Below, piece by piece: positions 17,885-26,798 of a stretch of 64,000 nt of DNA (positions within the stretch are counted from its first letter, which is position 1; each line of letters begins with the position of its first letter). The stretch is taken from the NCBI GenBank assembly GCA_023416995.1, contig JAEZGI010000016.1, positions 27,128-91,127 on the forward strand, read 5' to 3'. Origin of the DNA: Bacteroidota bacterium (lineage in GTDB: Bacteria > Bacteroidota > Bacteroidia > Chitinophagales > Chitinophagaceae). Below the pieces are notes generated by a model that made no database searches, was not told the origin of the DNA, and saw only the letters and a program-made list of their open reading frames with translations. A program made the translations under genes and the position numbers.

Positions 17885-18781
17885 TTAGTTGCTGTTGCTG
17901 GTGAGTTCAAAGAATTTGGTTTCAAGACTTTTTCTGCGTAAACGCAGATGATTCAGAACAATGCCTTTTGAGAAGCAATATTCATTGATGGCAGATAAAG
18001 AGGCTGCGCCGGCATGAAACACTATTTCCGAATAGATGCCATGATCCTTCACTGACAGGCTGTTTGGATAACCCGCCATGACGGCCCGTAACTGCTCCAT
18101 ATTTTCTGCACCCAGTTCAACAATATCTTCATTAATTAAAATTTCGTCAACGTGACCATGTGTGAGCAATACACCTTTTTGAAGGATGGCTGCATGGGTG
18201 CATACTTTTTCAACTTCGTCCAGGAGATGGCTGGCCATGATGATAGTTTTCCCTTCCCTGTTAAGTTTTTTTATCAGTTCGCGTGTTTCTGCAATGCCGT
18301 TCGGATCAAGTCCGTTTGTGGGCTCGTCAAAAATGAGCACCTGTGGATTGCCCAGTAGGGTGGAAGCTACTGCTAACCTTTGTTTCATCCCCAGCGAATA
18401 CGTTGAGAACTTCGAATTTTTTCTTTTCGTTAAATCAACCAGGTCCAGCACACGCGGTATATCTTCTTCACCTTTGCCTTTAATGGTAGCTGCGATCCGA
18501 AGATTTTTTTCACCACTTAGATAATGATAGAAATTTGGTGTTTCGAGTAGGGTGCCGATTTGCCTGCGATGATGCGGGGCCGGCGTTTCATCAAACAGTT
18601 TGAAGCTGCCGGAACTTGCGCGGAGAATATCCATAATAATGCCCAGCAGCGTGGTTTTACCACTGCCGTTTGGACCAAGTATTCCGAAAACGGAACCCTG
18701 GGGTACCGAAAAGCTGACATCCTTCAATGCCTGGATGCTGCCATAGTTTTTGTGAAGATTTTCAACCTGGAGTATCGCCAT
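17885..18781 (-). CDS. ABC transporter ATP-binding protein
   Basis: ATPase subunit of the exporter whose permease follows immediately. Walker A is GPNGSGKTT, the signature region is YSLGMKQRLAVA (an SLGMK variant of LSGGQ), Walker B is VLIFDEPTNGLDP and the switch histidine is in ASHLLDE. The C-terminal roughly 80 residues are the family's accessory domain. The length is 298 residues. It is the first gene of a two-gene minus-strand operon; no regulator sits beside it, so self-resistance or lipid/peptide export are only guesses. Confidence 0.92.
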   Translation of the reverse strand: MAILQVENLHKNYGSIQALKDVSFSVPQGSVFGILGPNGSGKTTLLGIIMDILRASSGSFKLFDETPAPHHRRQIGTLLETPNFYHYLSGEKNLRIAATIKGKGEEDIPRVLDLVDLTKRKNSKFSTYSLGMKQRLAVASTLLGNPQVLIFDEPTNGLDPNGIAETRELIKKLNREGKTIIMASHLLDEVEKVCTHAAILQKGVLLTHGHVDEILINEDIVELGAENMEQLRAVMAGYPNSLSVKDHGIYSEIVFHAGAASLSAINEYCFSKGIVLNHLRLRRKSLETKFFELTSNSN

Positions 18782-18832
18782 AAGATAAGTTTACTGGTAA
18801 ATGGGTTATGGTGTGAATAATAATAACTGATG

Positions 18833-19498
18833 TTAGTGTGGTTCAGGGATGGTATGTTTCTGATGATAAAGGCTTGTAAACCCGCCTATTGTTGCTTTTC
18901 CATTCCCGTTGAATGAAAGTTTATGTAACCTGAGGGCCGCAATATCAGAAGAAAGAACCCGTCTGTGTGCCGGATCCATTACACCCCCATAAGCACCCGC
19001 TTTTGCGAGCGGATCATATTGCATGTGCGGATCGCAAAGTGTTCCTCTTGGATACATGATGCCGGGAATGCCTTGTCCACGTACATCCAATAGCAATGGG
19101 TGCGGTAAAGCTAAAGTGTGGCCATATTCATGGGCTATAGTAGTGCCGGTTTGTAAAAGATTTTCCAGCTTGAAATAACCGGTATTGCTGCCCAGGCCAT
19201 CAACAAAAGAAATGTTTCCTTCAGCATATTCCTCCAGCCGGAAAAAATTTAACGCGGGATCGTCATTGTACCAGACTGTTTCAGGGGCAAGCGCAGGATC
19301 CGCGATGCCTTGTATGTCAAAGTGAACCTTGAATTGTTGGTTGTGGATAACAACAGTGCTATCGGGTTCGTTCCAGTAGTGTGCAACATCGGCTGCAAAC
19401 GCTTTTGCAAGTTCCGGTGTTGCCGCATCCCCATAAAATACCAGTACTGAGCGGATCTTTAACTCCCTGGTCGCTGGTAATAGCTCAACTTCCCCCAT
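18833..19498 (-). CDS. Zinc metallopeptidase-like protein (metzincin/M10-type motif)
   Basis: A 221-residue protein carrying HEYGHTLALPH around residues 120-130. This matches HExxHxxGxxH except that the usual glycine is alanine. The Met-turn-like GIMYPRG follows about 20 residues later, so two zinc ligands, the catalytic Glu, the third His and a Met-turn are all present. No signal peptide is visible from ATG 19498, so it is either cytoplasmic or the start is misplaced. It lies 47 bp after the fused beta-oxidation gene on the same strand and may be co-transcribed. The substrate is unknown; an M10-like family is my best placement. Confidence 0.7.
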   Translation of the reverse strand: MGEVELLPATRELKIRSVLVFYGDAATPELAKAFAADVAHYWNEPDSTVVIHNQQFKVHFDIQGIADPALAPETVWYNDDPALNFFRLEEYAEGNISFVDGLGSNTGYFKLENLLQTGTTIAHEYGHTLALPHPLLLDVRGQGIPGIMYPRGTLCDPHMQYDPLAKAGAYGGVMDPAHRRVLSSDIAALRLHKLSFNGNGKATIGGFTSLYHQKHTIPEPH

Positions 19499-19545
19499 AG
19501 CATGAATATAAAAAATTCTAAAGGGTTAGTCGCAGCTTTGCTGAT

Positions 19546-21951
19546 TTAGTTACGGATGGGTTTGCCTGATTTTAAAACACTTTGAATTCGTTCAAGTGAT
19601 TTTTTCTCGCCACATAAGCTCATAAACGCTTCCCGTTCCAGGTCAAGCAAGTATTGCTCGGAAACATTGGTTGGTTCGCTGAGATCACCACCGCACATCA
19701 CATATGCCAGTTTACGAGCCACCAGCGCATCGTGATCGGTAGCATAACCCGCTCTCCACATTCCGTTAACGCCTGCTATCAGCGCACCGAGAGCGGAGCG
19801 ACCCAGTACTTTGATGTCCTTTCTTGGTACCGGTGTTGTATAACCGCTTTCGTGTAATTCAATAACGCTGCGTTTGGCTTCTGCAATACGACGCGCATGA
19901 TTCATTACTATCTCATCCTGACCGCGGCGCAGTATTCCGATTTCAAATGCTTCTTTTGCTGAAGTGGCAACCTTTGCAGTGGCTATTGTAAGAAACCTGT
20001 TCTTGAGTGTGTTGGTGTCAGGTTCGTCTTCGTGCATTTCATCCGCGGCGCGCATTACAAATTCTTTTGTACCGCCACCGCCGGGAATAAGCCCAACACC
20101 CAGTTCAACCAGGCCAATATAGGTTTCCGCAGACGCACATACTTTGTCGCTGTGAAGGCTGAGCTCGCAGGCACCACCAAGCGTTAATGCATGTGGGGCA
20201 ACGACTACTGGTACGCTTGAGTAACGTGCGCGCATCATCGTATTCTGGAACATCCGAATGGCCATGTCCAATTCATCGTATTCCTGCTCAACAGCGAGCA
20301 TAAATATCATCCCCACATTGGCGCCTGCTGAAAAGTTCTGTGCATCATTGGCGATAACAAGCCCTTTGTATTTTTCTTCTGCCAGCGCGATTGATTTTTG
20401 TATGCCTTCCAATACCTCGCCCCCAATACTTCCCATCTTGGTGTACCATTCCAGGCCAAGCACATCATCACCCAGGTTATAGGTTCTGCAGGCACTGTTT
20501 TTCCATACCAGTTGATTTTCAAAATTCTTCATCACAATAAACACATCCGCACCTGGCAGTGGTTTATATTGTTTGCTCTTTTGATCATAATACAACCTGC
20601 GACCGTTTTCAACCTTGTAAAAACTGGTATTGCCAGCGGCAAGCATTTCTTCCACCCAGGGGGCAACGCTGTAACCGGCCTCTTTCATTTTTGAAACATT
20701 ATCCGCCACGCCCAGTGTGTCCCAACTTTCAAAGGCACCGATTTCCCAACCGAAACCAGCCATCATAGCATCATCAACACGATACAACTCGTCAGAGATT
20801 TCAGGTATGCGATGGGAGATATAAGAAAACAAACCATAATGAAACTGCCTGTAAAATTCACCGGCTTTATCAGATCCATTCGTAAGCGCTTTCAGCCTGG
20901 TTTTAAGATCTTCAATGGGTTTCGCTGTTTCAAGCGTTGCAAATTTTGGTTTCTTGCGCGGCTCATATTCCATGGTTGCAAAATTCAACACATGGATCTC
21001 TTTTTCGCCTTTTTCATTTGGTGGCATCTTTTTGAAAAAGCCCTGGCCGGTTTTATCACCCAGCCATTTATTCTCAACCATTTTATCTAACCAGGACGGT
21101 ATTGCAAAGGTGGCGCGTTGTTCATCACCGGGACAGTTCTCTGCCACACCTTTGGCAACCTTTACAAGCGTATCAATTCCTACAACATCTGCGGTTCGGA
21201 ATGTGGCAGATTTTGGCCGGCCAATAACGGGCCCGGTCAATGCATCTATTTCATCTATACTGAGTCCTAATTTTTCAACAAGACCGAATATTGCCAAAAT
21301 ACCATATACACCGATCCGGTTTGCAATGAACGCTGGTGTGTCTTTACACAACACCGTTGTTTTTCCAAGATGCAGATCACCGTAACTCATCAGGAAATCC
21401 ACAACTTCGGGTGCTGTATGCGCAGTTGGAATGATTTCAAGCAATCGCAGGTAACGTGGAGGGTTGAAGAAGTGTGTGCCGCAAAAATGTTTTTTGAAGT
21501 CATCGGATCGGCCTTCAGCCATCATGTGAATTGGTATACCTGAGGTGTTTGAACTGATCAGCGTGCCTGGTTTACGGTACTTTTCAACTTCCGCAAATAT
21601 CTGTTGTTTAATATCGAGTCTTTCAACAACAACTTCAATGATCCAATCACAACCCGCAATGTCTTTCATGTTGTCGGTGAAATTGCCTGTTGTTATTTTA
21701 TTGAGGTCAGCTTTGGAATAAAGCGGCGAAGGGTTCGACTTTACAGCGGCTGCCAGTGCTTCATTAACGATTTTATTTCGGAAGGCAGGGTGTTGTTCCG
21801 TTATACCTTTGGCCTGTTCAGCGGCAGTAACCTCTTTTGGAACTATGTCGAGCAACAGCACCGGTACACCGATTCCGGCAAAATGACAAGCAATTCTTGA
21901 TCCCATCACTCCACTACCCAACACTGCAACTTTCCTGATGACTCTTTTCAT
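19546..21951 (-). CDS. Fused 3-hydroxyacyl-CoA dehydrogenase / enoyl-CoA hydratase (FadN-like)
   Basis: Bifunctional fatty-acid beta-oxidation enzyme of 801 residues. The N-terminal half is the NAD-dependent dehydrogenase: the Rossmann loop GSGVMGSRIACHFAG is near residue 12 and the catalytic region is CGTHFFNPPRYLRLLEIIP. The C-terminal third is a crotonase domain with the oxyanion stretch NFSAGANVG, then HALTLGGACELSLHSD and the catalytic LGVGLIPGGGG. The order dehydrogenase then hydratase is that of Bacillus FadN, the reverse of E. coli FadB. No thiolase or acyl-CoA dehydrogenase lies next to it. A palindromic operator-like site sits about 45 bp upstream of the ATG. Confidence 0.92.
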   Translation of the reverse strand: MKRVIRKVAVLGSGVMGSRIACHFAGIGVPVLLLDIVPKEVTAAEQAKGITEQHPAFRNKIVNEALAAAVKSNPSPLYSKADLNKITTGNFTDNMKDIAGCDWIIEVVVERLDIKQQIFAEVEKYRKPGTLISSNTSGIPIHMMAEGRSDDFKKHFCGTHFFNPPRYLRLLEIIPTAHTAPEVVDFLMSYGDLHLGKTTVLCKDTPAFIANRIGVYGILAIFGLVEKLGLSIDEIDALTGPVIGRPKSATFRTADVVGIDTLVKVAKGVAENCPGDEQRATFAIPSWLDKMVENKWLGDKTGQGFFKKMPPNEKGEKEIHVLNFATMEYEPRKKPKFATLETAKPIEDLKTRLKALTNGSDKAGEFYRQFHYGLFSYISHRIPEISDELYRVDDAMMAGFGWEIGAFESWDTLGVADNVSKMKEAGYSVAPWVEEMLAAGNTSFYKVENGRRLYYDQKSKQYKPLPGADVFIVMKNFENQLVWKNSACRTYNLGDDVLGLEWYTKMGSIGGEVLEGIQKSIALAEEKYKGLVIANDAQNFSAGANVGMIFMLAVEQEYDELDMAIRMFQNTMMRARYSSVPVVVAPHALTLGGACELSLHSDKVCASAETYIGLVELGVGLIPGGGGTKEFVMRAADEMHEDEPDTNTLKNRFLTIATAKVATSAKEAFEIGILRRGQDEIVMNHARRIAEAKRSVIELHESGYTTPVPRKDIKVLGRSALGALIAGVNGMWRAGYATDHDALVARKLAYVMCGGDLSEPTNVSEQYLLDLEREAFMSLCGEKKSLERIQSVLKSGKPIRN

Positions 21952-21996
21952 ATAACAATTTTTGTATTCTGCAATGGTTAATAAAGGCTCCGAAAA

Positions 21997-22020
21997 TTAG
22001 TTAGTTAAACAACTAATTAG
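21997..22020. promoter_or_regulatory. Palindromic operator-like site between the beta-oxidation gene and glycerate kinase
   Basis: Two 10-bp half-sites, TTAGTTAGTT and AACTAATTAG, face each other across the spacer AAAC and match at 8 of 10 positions. The site lies in the 153-bp divergent gap, 46 bp from the minus-strand start. The shape (AT-rich TTAGTT/AACTAA) resembles operators of TetR-family repressors that control fatty-acid degradation. That assignment is inference, and no TetR gene is in the window. Confidence 0.55.
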
Positions 22021-22104
22021 TCCGAAGATAAAACAAAAACTCATCTTTATCCAATAGGTTGCGGGCATAAAAGTTAATTGATTAATGTTTAATATTAGGG
22101 CAAT

Positions 22105-23427
22105 ATGGTTAGGGCGAATGATGCTATAGAAATTTACAGGGCCGCAGTTTCGGCGGTGCAGCCTGCGATATTGTTGCCCAAAGTGCTGGGTCTTGATGCG
22201 GAAAATATTCGAATCGGTGAGCTTGTTTTTAAACGGAGCGATATAGGAAGGCTGATCGTGGTGGGTGCAGGAAAGGCCAGTGCAGCCATGGCGCAGGCAG
22301 TTGAAAAGGTGTTGGGTGAAGTAATTGATAAGGGGTTGGTCATTACAAAATATGAACATGCCCTGCCGCTTCGCATCATAAGATGTCTGGAAGCGGGGCA
22401 TCCCGTGCCGGACCAGAATGGAGTTAGTGCAACTGTAGAACTGCTCTCATTGATGTCGGATCTGTCGGGTGATGATTTGGTGTTGTTCCTTGTAAGCGGA
22501 GGCGCCTCGGCATTAATGGCTGATGTGCCACCGGGTGTTACATTACCGGAAGTTCAACAATTAGTACAGTTATTACTGGGATGCGGAGCGGATATTTCCG
22601 AAATGAATACTATACGCAAACATCTATCGCTGGTAAAGGGTGGACAGTTGTCGAGGGCCGCGGCACCGGCCACGGTGGTATCGCTGATTTTAAGTGATGT
22701 AAATGGCGATCCGTTATCAGTGATTGCGAGTGGACCTACGGTAGGCGATGACTCAACTTTTGATGATGCTATTGAAATTATCAACAGGTATGCACTGAAG
22801 GAAAAGGTGCCTGCCGGCATTGTAAAATGGCTGGAAGTCGGGGCGGCCGGTGCTAACCCCGAAACACCTGTACCTGGCGATCCTTTGTTTGAAAGAACGC
22901 ATAACATCCTGGTCGGCACAAATAAGATAAGTCTTGCTGCAGCTGCACTACTTGCCAATGAAAAGGGTTATCACGTACATCTGGTCGGGGATGCAATGAG
23001 AGGTGACGCAGAAAACGAAGCGACTCATTTCGTGGATGCATGTGTGTTATATGATGGTCCGCGACCGGCTTGTTTTCTGATGGGTGGCGAAACAACGGTA
23101 GTGTTAACGGGTAATGGTAAAGGCGGGCGCAATCAGCATTTTGTGTTAGCGGCCCTTTGTGAATTGCAGCGACGAGGTGTACCGGCTGAAAACTACCCGG
23201 TGATCTTATCAGGCGGTACCGATGGCAGCGATGGGCCAACAGATGCGGCCGGCGCTGTGATAGATTCGGAACTACTCCATCGGCTGAATGCACTACCCGG
23301 AGTTGATGCTGCCGCGTATCTGCAAACCAATGATGCGTACCATTTTTTTGAGCGGACCGGGGGGTTAATCAAAACGGGTCCTACACAAACAAATGTGATG
23401 GATGTTGTAGTTGGGTTGTTGGGATAA
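22105..23427 (+). CDS. Glycerate 2-kinase (MOFRL / DUF4147 family)
   Basis: Phosphorylates D-glycerate to 2-phosphoglycerate with ATP, linking glyoxylate, tartrate or serine breakdown to glycolysis. The N-terminal DUF4147 domain has GAGKASAAMAQAVEK, SGGASALMADVPPG and the strongly conserved SDVNGDPLSVIASGP. The C-terminal MOFRL domain has GGETTVVLTGNGKGGRNQ and SGGTDGSDGPTDAAGA, with the catalytic/metal residues of the family. The length is 440 residues. It is divergent from the beta-oxidation gene and convergent with metG; no glyoxylate genes are beside it. Confidence 0.92.
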   Translation: MVRANDAIEIYRAAVSAVQPAILLPKVLGLDAENIRIGELVFKRSDIGRLIVVGAGKASAAMAQAVEKVLGEVIDKGLVITKYEHALPLRIIRCLEAGHPVPDQNGVSATVELLSLMSDLSGDDLVLFLVSGGASALMADVPPGVTLPEVQQLVQLLLGCGADISEMNTIRKHLSLVKGGQLSRAAAPATVVSLILSDVNGDPLSVIASGPTVGDDSTFDDAIEIINRYALKEKVPAGIVKWLEVGAAGANPETPVPGDPLFERTHNILVGTNKISLAAAALLANEKGYHVHLVGDAMRGDAENEATHFVDACVLYDGPRPACFLMGGETTVVLTGNGKGGRNQHFVLAALCELQRRGVPAENYPVILSGGTDGSDGPTDAAGAVIDSELLHRLNALPGVDAAAYLQTNDAYHFFERTGGLIKTGPTQTNVMDVVVGLLG

Positions 23428-23469
23428 AACACTTTAATACCGGATTGCTATCCAGGACTTGAAACGCTT

Positions 23470-25599
23470 TTAACTTACCCCAGAACCTGGCTCAACCTCA
23501 TTATCCGGATTGACAAAATGAAGTTTTCCAGCAGCATCTTCAGCCATCAGGATCATTCCATTGCTTTCGATGCCCCGCATTTTCCGCGGTGCAAGATTTG
23601 CAACCACAACCACCTGTTTGCCGGTTATGTCTTCAGGTTTAAAATGAAGCGCAATGCCTGAAACAATTGTGCGAATTTCAAATCCCAAATCAACTTCTAA
23701 CTTCAGCAGTTTATCTGCTTTTTCAACTTTAGCCGCACTAACGATCCTGCCCACCCGAAGATCGAGTTTGCCAAAATCATCATAAACAATTTCAGGTTTA
23801 GTAGCTGCGCCATCTGTCGCAGCGGTGGTGGCCACTTTGCCTGGCGATGCACTTTCTGTTGTGCCTGGTTTCGAAGTATTAGGCTGGGTATTTGCCGGTT
23901 GAATCAAACCAGCTTTTAATTTTTCAATTTGTGCAACAATTTCGCTGTCTTCGATTTTTCTGAACAATAACTCCGGTGCCCGTAACGAATATCCGACACT
24001 CAGCAATTTTGCCTTCCCTGCATTCTCCCAATCCAACATTTTCTCCACTACTTTCATCATGTGCAACATTTTCTTCGCAGTGAAAGGTAGAAATGGATTG
24101 ATCAGTATCGCGAGGTTAGCAGTTAACTGTAAACAAACATGAAGACAATTATCGATTTGCTTTTGCAGTTCTGGTTGTTCGGCTAACTTTTTGGCCAGTA
24201 TCCATGGTTCCCGATCCTGCATAAACTTGTTACCCTTCCGTGCGAGGTCGATCACTTCAAACAGCGCATCCCTGAACTTATATTGTTCGAGCAATTGTTC
24301 AACTTTAGCTGCTGTTGCAGAAAACTCTGCAATAAGCTGTGTTTCTCTTTCATCGGTTATGTCCGCATGCAAAACGGGCACCTTGCCATTGCAAAGCTTG
24401 TGCATCAAAACAAAAGTGCGGTTCACAAAGTTTCCGAAGATGGATACCAGCTCGTTGTTATTCCGATCCTGGAAATCTTTCCAGGTAAAATCATTGTCTT
24501 TTGTTTCCGGCGCATTCGCGCAAAGCACGTACCGCAAAACATCCTGCTGGTCAGGAAAATCTTTTAGATAATCGTGCACCCAAACCGCCCAGTTACGACT
24601 GGTAGAAACCTTTTCATTTTCTATGTTAAGGAATTCATTAGCTGGTACATTATCAGGAAGAACAAAACCACCGTGTGCTTTCAGCATGGCGGGGAAGATG
24701 ATACAATGAAATACGATATTATCTTTCCCGATAAAATGAACTAGACGGGTATCTTCCTTGCACCAGTAGTCTGCCCAATCCGGTGTTAGTTCTTTTGTTG
24801 CAGAAATATAGCCGATCGGGGCATCAAACCATACGTATAAAACTTTGCCCTCAGCATCCGGAAGTGGCACCTTGATACCCCAATTGCTGTCGCGGGTCAT
24901 CGCTCTTGACTGCAGACCACTGTCCAACCAGCTTTTACACTGACCGTAAACATTGTTTTTCCATTCCTTGTGACCCTCAATGATCCACTCTTTCAGCCAG
25001 GGTTCATACTGCTGTAAAGGAAAATACCAGTGTTTTGTCTGTTTTTTCACAGGCACTGCATCACTTAAGGTAGAGCGGGGATTGATCAATTGTTCAGGGC
25101 TCAGTGATGAACCGCATTTTTCACATTGGTCCCCGTAAGCGTTTGGATTGCTACAAACAGGGCAGGTGCCGGTGATGTATCGGTCAGCAAGGAAGGTGTT
25201 GGTCTTCTCATCATAAAACTGCTCTGTCAGCTTTTCCTCAAACAAACCATCATTGTACAATTTTGTAAAAAAATCAGAGGCGGTTTCATGGTGCGTTTTG
25301 TTCGAGGTCCTTGAAAATATGTCAAATGAAATCCCCATGCTGCCGAGGCTTTCCTTTATGATGGTATGATATTTATCAACAACCTGTTGCGGCGTAACAC
25401 CTTCTTTCATTGCCCGGATGGTGATTGGTACACCATGTTCATCACTGCCACAAACATATTTGATATCAGCTTTTTTTGCGCGTTGAAAACGCACGAAAAT
25501 ATCGGAAGGAAGATAACAGCCGGCAAGATGTCCAATATGCACAGGGCCATTGGCGTAAGGTAATGCTGCTGTCACCAAAATTCTATTAAACGATTTCAT
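23470..25599 (-). CDS. metG: Methionyl-tRNA synthetase with C-terminal tRNA-binding domain
   Basis: Class I synthetase charging tRNA-Met. The HIGH motif is HIGH itself in NGPVHIGHLAG. The zinc knuckle is CPVCSNP with CEKCG. The KMSKS loop reads KVSTS (ENEKVSTSRNW), a known MetG variant form. The helical anticodon domain follows. A low-complexity Thr/Pro/Ala linker (about residues 565-600) precedes an OB-fold Trbp111-like domain (KLDLRVGRIVSAAKVEKAD), which makes these enzymes dimeric. The length is 709 residues. It lies on the minus strand, convergent with glycerate kinase, and has an exact-consensus promoter upstream. Confidence 0.97.
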   Translation of the reverse strand: MKSFNRILVTAALPYANGPVHIGHLAGCYLPSDIFVRFQRAKKADIKYVCGSDEHGVPITIRAMKEGVTPQQVVDKYHTIIKESLGSMGISFDIFSRTSNKTHHETASDFFTKLYNDGLFEEKLTEQFYDEKTNTFLADRYITGTCPVCSNPNAYGDQCEKCGSSLSPEQLINPRSTLSDAVPVKKQTKHWYFPLQQYEPWLKEWIIEGHKEWKNNVYGQCKSWLDSGLQSRAMTRDSNWGIKVPLPDAEGKVLYVWFDAPIGYISATKELTPDWADYWCKEDTRLVHFIGKDNIVFHCIIFPAMLKAHGGFVLPDNVPANEFLNIENEKVSTSRNWAVWVHDYLKDFPDQQDVLRYVLCANAPETKDNDFTWKDFQDRNNNELVSIFGNFVNRTFVLMHKLCNGKVPVLHADITDERETQLIAEFSATAAKVEQLLEQYKFRDALFEVIDLARKGNKFMQDREPWILAKKLAEQPELQKQIDNCLHVCLQLTANLAILINPFLPFTAKKMLHMMKVVEKMLDWENAGKAKLLSVGYSLRAPELLFRKIEDSEIVAQIEKLKAGLIQPANTQPNTSKPGTTESASPGKVATTAATDGAATKPEIVYDDFGKLDLRVGRIVSAAKVEKADKLLKLEVDLGFEIRTIVSGIALHFKPEDITGKQVVVVANLAPRKMRGIESNGMILMAEDAAGKLHFVNPDNEVEPGSGVS

Positions 25600-25641
25600 A
25601 TTGTCGCTGTTATTATACGTGTCCTACACGGACCCAGTCTG

Positions 25642-25672
25642 CAAAAATACCGGAATCAGTTTCATCTTCAAA
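25642..25672 (-). promoter_or_regulatory. metG promoter, exact Bacteroidota consensus
   Basis: Read on the minus strand, TTTG (25672-25669) is followed by 19 bases and then TATTTTTG (25649-25642). This matches all fixed positions of TTTG-N19-TANNTTTG, the main sigma-factor promoter described for Bacteroidota. The metG ATG is 43 bp downstream. Confidence 0.8.
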
Positions 25673-25736
25673 GTTTTAGCATTTTAAGTAGGGAGTTTGA
25701 TCCTTCTGCATCTCAATATTTTCAATATTTTTAGAG

Positions 25737-26762
25737 ATGCGTCGCAAAGATTTTTTAACTGCCATGGCCGCTACAGGATTCAGTTTGCCGGCGATGGCGT
25801 CGGGGTTTACAGATGAGGAGCCAATAAAACAATTCCTTTTACCGCCATACCTTAAACAGGGAGATAAGATCGGGATTACCTCGCCTGCGGGGCATATAAG
25901 TATGGAAAGTCTGCAACCAGCGGTTCAACAGATACAAAGCTGGGGGTACCAGGTTGTTTACGGTAATACAATCGGCAAACGTGATTTCAATTTTGGAGGA
26001 ACCGATAAAGAGCGATGCGAGGATCTCCAGGCAATGCTTAACCGCCGCGATCTGGCCGCTATTATGTGTGCACGTGGCGGTTATGGCGCAGTAAGGTTGA
26101 TCGACAAACTTGATTTCAGCGCGCTCAAAAAATATCCTAAATGGTTGATTGGTTTTAGTGATATCACGGTGATACACAGTCATCTGGCCAGGAACCAGCG
26201 GATTGCATCCATCCATTCCAAGATGTGCAACAGTTTCCCGGACGACTGGCAAAAGGCCGATCCGGTTCAGGTAGCAACCATCCTTTCTATTCGCGACGCA
26301 TTGTCTGGCGCGGCAATGAAATACCAGGTGACTCCTCATCCGGCCAATAAAACGGGTAAAGGCACGGGCCCGCTTGTAGGAGGTAATATGAAAACCCTGG
26401 AATCCCTGATCGGCACACACTCTGATCTGCCCGTTTCAGGCGCGATCCTTTTTCTCGAAGACACTAACGAGTATTTATATAGTATCGATCGGATGTTCCG
26501 GCATTTACAACGCAGCGGGAAATTCAAAGGGTTGGAAGGGCTTGTGATCGGTGGTTTCAAGGTCAAGCCCGATGATCCCGGCGAAGAGTTCGGGCGAAAC
26601 TTTTATGAGATTGTATCTGAACTGATCAGGGATGTACCTTACCCGGTATGTTTTAATTTCCCGGTTGGGCACCAGAAGGATAATTTTGCACTCAAGTGTG
26701 GCGCGGTGCATACACTTACCGTCAACGATTCAAACGTCACCTTACAGGAACAGAGAGGATAG
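25737..26762 (+). CDS. LD-carboxypeptidase, S66 family, exported
   Basis: Serine peptidase of the LdcA/MccF family; known members cut the L,D-bond before the terminal D-Ala of tetrapeptide muropeptides. The nucleophile Ser is in WLIGFSDITVIH, the Glu in LFLEDTNEYLYS and the His in FPVGHQKDN. The N-terminus MRRKDFLTAMAATGFSLPAMA reads as an export signal and contains an RRxxFL string like the twin-arginine motif. The mature enzyme may therefore be periplasmic, unlike the cytoplasmic LdcA of E. coli. It is 36 bp upstream of a second paralogue. Confidence 0.88.
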   Translation: MRRKDFLTAMAATGFSLPAMASGFTDEEPIKQFLLPPYLKQGDKIGITSPAGHISMESLQPAVQQIQSWGYQVVYGNTIGKRDFNFGGTDKERCEDLQAMLNRRDLAAIMCARGGYGAVRLIDKLDFSALKKYPKWLIGFSDITVIHSHLARNQRIASIHSKMCNSFPDDWQKADPVQVATILSIRDALSGAAMKYQVTPHPANKTGKGTGPLVGGNMKTLESLIGTHSDLPVSGAILFLEDTNEYLYSIDRMFRHLQRSGKFKGLEGLVIGGFKVKPDDPGEEFGRNFYEIVSELIRDVPYPVCFNFPVGHQKDNFALKCGAVHTLTVNDSNVTLQEQRG

Positions 26763-26798
26763 AAAGATTAATAGATGAAATTGCTTTAAGCAGAAATT

